Shown: one piece after another, positions 14,984 through 18,560 of the stretch
How positions within the stretch are numbered: the first letter of the stretch is position 1
How the letters are laid out: each line of letters starts with the position of its first letter
Assembly: GCA_023451395.1 (NCBI GenBank)
Contig: JAEXZL010000170.1
Coordinates: 1 to 18,560 of the forward strand
Length of the DNA: 18,560 nucleotides
Source of the DNA: Bacillota bacterium
GTDB taxonomy: Bacteria > Bacillota > Clostridia > Clostridiales > Clostridiaceae
Reading direction: 5' to 3'
Notes under the pieces: generated by a model
What the model was told of the DNA's origin: nothing
Seen by the model: the letters and a program-made list of their open reading frames with translations, nothing else
Database searches by the model: none
Position numbers and translations under genes: made by a program

Positions 14984-15016
14984 TTTTCGCTCCCTTCTTG
15001 ACTTTATAAATTTTGC

Positions 15017-15049
15017 TGATACAATCATATTGACAAAACAAATGTATCA
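15017..15049. promoter_or_regulatory. candidate TetR-family operator
   Basis: TGATACA (15017-15023) and TGTATCA (15043-15049) form an inverted repeat spaced by 19 bp. It spans the -35 of the hydrolase promoter and the expected start site of the tetR transcript. A dimer bound here could block both promoters. The spacing is long for a single TetR dimer, so two half-site pairs or looping may be involved. Confidence 0.4.
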
Positions 15050-15059
15050 TCATTATAGA
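15030..15059 (+). promoter_or_regulatory. hydrolase operon promoter, overlapping the tetR promoter
   Basis: TTGACA (15030-15035) is followed after 18 bp by TATAGA (15054-15059), or after 17 bp by TTATAG. A second possible promoter lies just upstream: TTGACT (14998-15003), 16 bp, then TACAAT (15020-15025) with an extended TGA. Both would serve the small membrane peptide and hydrolases. Confidence 0.6.
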
Positions 15060-15080
15060 CCACAAGATTTGTTATGTCAA
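15052..15080 (-). promoter_or_regulatory. consensus promoter for the tetR-family gene
   Basis: On the minus strand, TTGACA (15080-15075), a 17-bp spacer and TATAAT (15057-15052) form a perfect consensus sigma-A promoter. The expected start is near 15045, giving a leader of about 60 nt. Its -10 coincides with the -10 of the opposing promoter. Confidence 0.8.
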
Positions 15081-15102
15081 GAGCTGAAAGGAGCAGACAA
15101 AA

Positions 15103-15237
15103 ATGACGCTTACACAAAAACGAATTCTGATTTTAATAATTGTAATCATTGCCGGTATTATTTTAGGCAGACTTGCTGTACGAGCAGTAATGAACCTTAT
15201 GCTTGGCGGCACGATGTTTGGGGGGGATATTTTATGA
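15103..15237 (+). CDS. 44-residue single-pass membrane peptide
   Basis: A small open frame with a strong ribosome site (AAAGGAG at 15087-15093, 9 nt before ATG 15103). Its TGA stop overlaps the next gene's ATG as ATGA at 15234-15237, the classic sign of coupled translation. The peptide begins MTLTQKR, has one hydrophobic helix of Ile/Leu/Val/Ala (about residues 8-25), then a short basic and Gly/Met-rich tail ending GGDIL. It is the first gene of the hydrolase operon. I do not recognise the family. It may stabilise, localise or regulate the membrane-anchored hydrolase that follows, or act as a leader for its translation. Confidence 0.65.
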   Translation: MTLTQKRILILIIVIIAGIILGRLAVRAVMNLMLGGTMFGGDIL

Positions 15238-16202
15238 GCAAAGCGAAAAGGAACGGAAAAGGAATGTTCATTTTTATATGTGTCATAGCATTTATCGTCT
15301 CTTTTGTAGGCTCTGTTGTTTTTAAGATGGCTTATACTTCTCCTGAACTGAAAAAGTATACGGTGGAATGGAGCGATGAAATAGGCAAAACATATGCAGA
15401 TTTATTTTACGGAGAAAATCCGGCAAACAAGTTTGACCTGTATGTTCCTGCTGATACTTCAAAGGAAAGCTACGGTTTGATTGTTTATCTTCACGCAGGT
15501 GGATTTACAAGCGGGGATAAAAGTGATGATAAAGCAATGCTTGAGTGGCTCTGCTCTTTGGGCTATGTAACAGCGGGTATCAACTATACCTTGTTCAGTG
15601 AGCAAAACCCTGACGCAAATATCTATACGCAGTCTATGGAAATTAAGGACAGTATTCCTTATGTAATAGAAGAAGCAAAAAAGCTTGGTTATAACATCGA
15701 CAGAATGGCAATGTCCGGTGGCTCTGCGGGCGGCTGTCTCGCCCTGCTGTATGCTTACCGTGATGCAGCAGAAGCGCCTGTTCCTGTTAAAATGGTATTC
15801 GAGGGAGTTGGACCGTCAAGCTTTTATCCTGAGGATTGGAAATGCTACGGACTGGATAAAAGTGCAGAGGCGGCTGTCAAATTATTCAGCCAGATGACAG
15901 GTCAAACAATTACTGCTGATATGTTCGGTACAGATGAATATGATGAGCTTGTAAAGGACACATCTGCTCTTTATTGGGTGAATGAGAATACTGTTCCTAC
16001 TGTTATGGCATACGGAATGTACGATAAGTTCCAGCCTTATGAGGGTTCTGTCCGCTTAGATGAAGCTTTGACTAAAAATAATGTTCCTCACGAATATATC
16101 GTGTTTGAACATTCGGGACACGGACTGCAAAATGACAATAAACAGATGGTGCAGTACAGCGAAGCGATTTTAGAATATTTGGACAAATATATGAGCAAAT
16201 AA
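15234..16202 (+). CDS. membrane-anchored alpha/beta hydrolase, acetyl-esterase-like
   Basis: A 322-residue protein with an N-terminal membrane anchor (about 11-32) after a basic start, placing the enzyme outside the membrane. The alpha/beta-hydrolase core shows IVYLHAGGF (oxyanion HAGG, 87-90), nucleophile Ser164 in SGGSAGG, Asp264 in MAYGMYDKFQP and His296 in HSGHG. The HGG-type oxyanion loop and spacing resemble the acetyl-esterase/lipase group related to hormone-sensitive lipase and feruloyl or acetylxylan esterases. ATG 15234 is chosen because it overlaps the stop of the 44-residue gene and has a G-rich site 8 nt upstream. The open frame extends to 15030 but that part covers the promoter and small gene. 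A deacylase for a carbohydrate or lipid is likely; the exact substrate is unknown. Confidence 0.8.
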   Translation: MSKAKRNGKGMFIFICVIAFIVSFVGSVVFKMAYTSPELKKYTVEWSDEIGKTYADLFYGENPANKFDLYVPADTSKESYGLIVYLHAGGFTSGDKSDDKAMLEWLCSLGYVTAGINYTLFSEQNPDANIYTQSMEIKDSIPYVIEEAKKLGYNIDRMAMSGGSAGGCLALLYAYRDAAEAPVPVKMVFEGVGPSSFYPEDWKCYGLDKSAEAAVKLFSQMTGQTITADMFGTDEYDELVKDTSALYWVNENTVPTVMAYGMYDKFQPYEGSVRLDEALTKNNVPHEYIVFEHSGHGLQNDNKQMVQYSEAILEYLDKYMSK

Positions 16203-16221
16203 TTTGGAAGGAGAAATCAAA

Positions 16222-17415
16222 GTGGCAAAAGTTAAAAACGGCTTAGCAAGAAAGAAGCATAGAATATTGAAAATATTGGGGATAATGCTTGCAGTTATAA
16301 TTGTTATTGCAGCTTGCGTATATTTCTTTGTCCTGCAATATCCGCAGATTAAGTCTGACCCGAAGACTGACAAGTGGTATCGGGTATCTGCTGATACAAT
16401 GAAGTCATCGGATGGCAGTGAATATCACGCTTTTTTCAAAAAAGGCAGTGAGAACAAGGTTATGGTTTACTTCGCCGGGGGCGGCGTTAGTGTGAATGAG
16501 CAGACAGCCCGAAACGATACTTACAATACGAAACTTTTAACACTGGATTTCTTGGCAAACACTACAATGAATATGGGCGGTCTTGCTTCGGTTACGGAGG
16601 GTAATCCGTTCAAGGACTGGACGGTAATTATGTTTCCTTATGCCACAGGTGATTTTCATTGTGGAACAGGAGAATTTAAATATACCGACAAGGATGGCAA
16701 AGAAAAAATCTTATATCACAACGGATACATAAACTTTATATCCGCAATGGATAAGGTTATGGAATGTGCTGGAATTGATAATCCTGATGCAGTAGTTGTA
16801 ACAGGTTATAGTGCAGGAGGCTTTGGTGCTTCGCTTTTGGCTGATGATGTGTTTAGCAACTATTTTCCCTCAGCCAAAAGCAAAACAGTCCTTGTTGATG
16901 CGTCCCTTCTTTTGTTTGACCAATGGCACGATGTTGCCGAAAGTGTATGGCAAGCACCGAAGCATATCGCTTCCAGATTGACCTCTGATAACATCACACT
17001 GGACAGCCTAACTGCTCTTCATAATAAATGGGGGGATGATGTTACGATACTGTTTGACTCATCCACCAGAGATGGCGATTTGGCTAAGGTACAAAGATAC
17101 CTTACATACGGAGTTCTGGACGAAGAGACTGGCGAAATGCCACTGGAAGAGAAAGACGCAGATGAATATCTCCGAATTTTAACGGAAACTGTTCCAAAAT
17201 TCAAAGAACAAGCAGGAGCCTACCTGTTTGTCTGGGATGGGCTACCTTGGTATGATGACCCAAGAGACTTTACAATGCACACAATCATCGCTGTGCCGTA
17301 CTCTTTTGTAGAATTAAGCGGTACGGGAAGCTCTATTTCCGGGTGGCTGATGGATGCAGTAAACGGAAATCCAAAGGATTACGGTCTTGAGTTAGTGAAT
17401 AGTAAGATAGAGTAA
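16222..17415 (+). CDS. membrane-anchored pectinacetylesterase/NOTUM-like hydrolase
   Basis: A 397-residue protein with a basic N-terminus, then one membrane helix (about 15-38), with the rest outside. Signatures of the pectinacetylesterase/NOTUM family are the VYFAGGGVSV oxyanion loop (Gly86-88), PYATGDFHCGTG, and nucleophile Ser197 in VVTGYSAGGFG. The acid and base are probably an Asp in LFDSSTRDGD (279 or 284) and His353 in FTMHT. The family removes acyl groups: acetate from pectin in plants and bacteria, palmitoleate from Wnt in animals. The start is GTG 16222, 8 nt after AAGGAG (16208-16213); the in-frame TTG at 16204 lies before that site. The gap after the previous gene is 19 bp, so it belongs to the same operon. 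Substrate unknown. Confidence 0.8.
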   Translation: MAKVKNGLARKKHRILKILGIMLAVIIVIAACVYFFVLQYPQIKSDPKTDKWYRVSADTMKSSDGSEYHAFFKKGSENKVMVYFAGGGVSVNEQTARNDTYNTKLLTLDFLANTTMNMGGLASVTEGNPFKDWTVIMFPYATGDFHCGTGEFKYTDKDGKEKILYHNGYINFISAMDKVMECAGIDNPDAVVVTGYSAGGFGASLLADDVFSNYFPSAKSKTVLVDASLLLFDQWHDVAESVWQAPKHIASRLTSDNITLDSLTALHNKWGDDVTILFDSSTRDGDLAKVQRYLTYGVLDEETGEMPLEEKDADEYLRILTETVPKFKEQAGAYLFVWDGLPWYDDPRDFTMHTIIAVPYSFVELSGTGSSISGWLMDAVNGNPKDYGLELVNSKIE

Positions 17416-17474
17416 TTTACACAAACTGATTAAACAAGGAGAAAATATGACATATGAAAAAGGAGAAAACAAAA

Positions 17475-18413
17475 ATGAATTGGTGGAAAATAATTGCGAT
17501 TGTTCTGATTGTGATTGATATTTGTTTGTTGCTGCTGAAAGGCTGTGGAAGTGCATTATCAAAGGCACAAAGTGTTCCTGAGGACTACACGAAAACCGTT
17601 TCCACCGGAGCGGAACTTGAGGCAAACTACATAGCAATGGGTCCACACGATGTGAGTTATATGGAATACAGTGCTCTTATGTCTTTTGGAAAGTATGAAG
17701 TTTACTATCCGTCTGATATTGCCGAAACGGAAGGAACTCTCCCAGCGGTCATTTTTGTGAACGGAACAGGCGTAAAAGGGTCGAAATATCAGGCGCTCCA
17801 AAAACATATGGCTTCGTGGGGCTTTATTACCGTAGCTACGGAAGAAGAACACGCTTGGAACGGATTCTCTGCCGAAATGTCTGTACGAATGCTTGAAAAG
17901 CTGAATAAACTTGAGGGCGAATATTTCGGCAAAGATAATATGTTTTATGGGAAAATCGACCTTGAAAATATCGGAATTACCGGACATTCTCAAGGTGGAT
18001 ACGGTGTCGTAAACGCAATCACCGATCAGAAACACAAGGAAAACTATAAAGCAGCTGTTATTCTCAGCTCCGCTCCCTTTACCGCAAATAACGATTTCCA
18101 GTGGGAAGCCGAGCCGTCTCTCATTCGAACGCCCACAATGATGCTCAGTTCTATGGGCACGTTTGATGCCACGGTTGCTTCTCTGGAGAGCTTGCAGAGC
18201 GTTTATGACAGTATCTCGAACGAAGTACCCAAGGTACTTGCCAGAAGAACAGCGGGAGACCATGGCGAAATGCTTTACTATGGCGACGGTTATGTGACTG
18301 CCTGGTTTATGTACTGGCTGAAAGGCGATGCCGAAGCCGGAAAGGCTTTCTTTGGGGAAGATGCAGAGATTCTTTCTAACGAAAACTGGCAGGACATAAA
18401 GATAAAGCCATAA
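17475..18413 (+). CDS. membrane-anchored alpha/beta hydrolase, dienelactone-hydrolase/chlorophyllase-like
   Basis: A 312-residue exported or anchored hydrolase. The N-terminus MNWWKIIAIVLIVIDICLLL is a membrane helix, followed by KGCGS, which only weakly resembles a lipobox. The core shows AVIFVNGTGVKGSKY, nucleophile Ser172 in GITGHSQGGYG, Asp231 in MGTFDAT and His263 in AGDHGEML. This layout is like the PET-hydrolase/chlorophyllase/dienelactone hydrolase group, and different from the two hydrolases before it. Two starts are possible. ATG 17475 has AAAGGAG (17459-17465) 9 nt upstream and is preferred. ATG 17454 is 12 nt from AAGGAG (17436-17441) and would add seven residues. It is the last gene of the operon, 59 bp after the second hydrolase. 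Substrate unknown. Confidence 0.78.
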   Translation: MNWWKIIAIVLIVIDICLLLLKGCGSALSKAQSVPEDYTKTVSTGAELEANYIAMGPHDVSYMEYSALMSFGKYEVYYPSDIAETEGTLPAVIFVNGTGVKGSKYQALQKHMASWGFITVATEEEHAWNGFSAEMSVRMLEKLNKLEGEYFGKDNMFYGKIDLENIGITGHSQGGYGVVNAITDQKHKENYKAAVILSSAPFTANNDFQWEAEPSLIRTPTMMLSSMGTFDATVASLESLQSVYDSISNEVPKVLARRTAGDHGEMLYYGDGYVTAWFMYWLKGDAEAGKAFFGEDAEILSNENWQDIKIKP

Positions 18414-18469
18414 ATAGATTTTGAAGAAGTATGAAAAATAACTATCATTCCAAATAAGAATAATACTAA

Positions 18470-18559
18470 CTAAAATATGTACTCCGCCGTGTATGGGTAA
18501 AACCATAGCGGCGGTTTTTTGTCGGGTTTCTCTTTCTGCTTGAGTTTCAGATTGTATTC
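18470..18559 (-). CDS. possible 3' end of a minus-strand gene entering from the right
   Basis: On the minus strand the frame is open from the window edge to a TAG at 18472-18470. It encodes 29 residues rich in Lys and Pro and ending LWFYPYTAEYIF. Codon choice (CCG, GCG, GAC, CTG) suits the mobile region rather than the clostridial genes at left. The last half overlaps the terminator hairpin, and the fragment is too short to assign. It could equally be a chance open frame. Confidence 0.25.
   Translation of the reverse strand, partial: EYNLKLKQKEKPDKKPPLWFYPYTAEYIF
18484..18520 (+). terminator. rho-independent terminator ending the hydrolase operon
   Basis: CCGCCG (18484-18489) and GTATGG pair with CCATAG and CGGCGG (18503-18514), with a one-base bulge, followed by six T. 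It lies 70 bp after the third hydrolase. The intervening sequence (18414-18469) is A/T-rich and holds nothing I can identify. Confidence 0.85.
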
Positions 18560-18560
18560 C

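Noticed and set aside
15030..15233. 68-residue N-terminal extension of the first hydrolase
   Set aside because: It runs through both promoters and the 44-residue gene and has no ribosome site. ATG 15234 has one and overlaps the upstream stop.
17559..18506. 315-codon open frame on the minus strand
   Set aside because: It lies antisense across the third hydrolase, which has clear catalytic motifs. The minus product has no recognisable domain and no ribosome site.

Overview
The window looks like chromosome from an AT-rich, low-GC Firmicute, most likely a Clostridium-type organism. This is inferred from A/T-rich third codon positions, strong GGAGG-type ribosome binding sites, frequent intrinsic terminators, and gene families typical of clostridia (PcsB/CwlO-like NlpC/P60 hydrolase, VanZ-like protein, PRD-type PTS regulator). 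No rRNA, tRNA or CRISPR array is visible.

Bases 1-9043 carry small housekeeping or accessory transcription units, mostly on the + strand: the 3' end of a pyroglutamyl-peptidase gene; a secreted NlpC/P60 peptidoglycan hydrolase; a two-gene ABC transporter (ATPase plus large permease, overlapping by 8 bp); a fold-type I PLP aminotransferase; a convergent minus-strand uracil-DNA-glycosylase-family gene; a VanZ-like membrane protein followed by a GNAT acetyltransferase; and a branched-chain aminotransferase (ilvE type). Hairpin terminators separate most units, including a perfect 60-bp palindrome after ilvE.

Bases 9044-13532 form a sugar phosphotransferase (PTS) operon: a large PRD regulator carrying its own EIIB-like and EIIA domains, a free UlaB-like EIIB, a UlaA-like EIIC and a SIS-domain sugar-phosphate protein. 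No separate EIIA gene is present, so the EIIA domain fused to the regulator may be the phosphate donor, which would couple transport directly to transcription. Two 9-bp direct repeats spaced by one helical turn lie in front of the operon.

Bases 13533-14007 are non-coding and appear to mark a junction. From 14008 onward, codon use shifts towards more G/C. A solitary tnpV gene (a protein carried by Tn4451-type transposons and related elements) is followed by a convergent tetR-family gene. This is divergent from an apparent operon of a 44-residue membrane peptide (missed by length cut-offs) and three membrane-anchored or exported alpha/beta hydrolases of different families: an acetyl-esterase-like enzyme, a pectinacetylesterase/NOTUM-like enzyme and a dienelactone/chlorophyllase-like enzyme. 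The tetR promoter (TTGACA-N17-TATAAT) overlaps the opposing hydrolase promoter, and an inverted repeat lies beside it. This TetR-controlled set of surface hydrolases, probably horizontally acquired, is the most unusual unit in the window.
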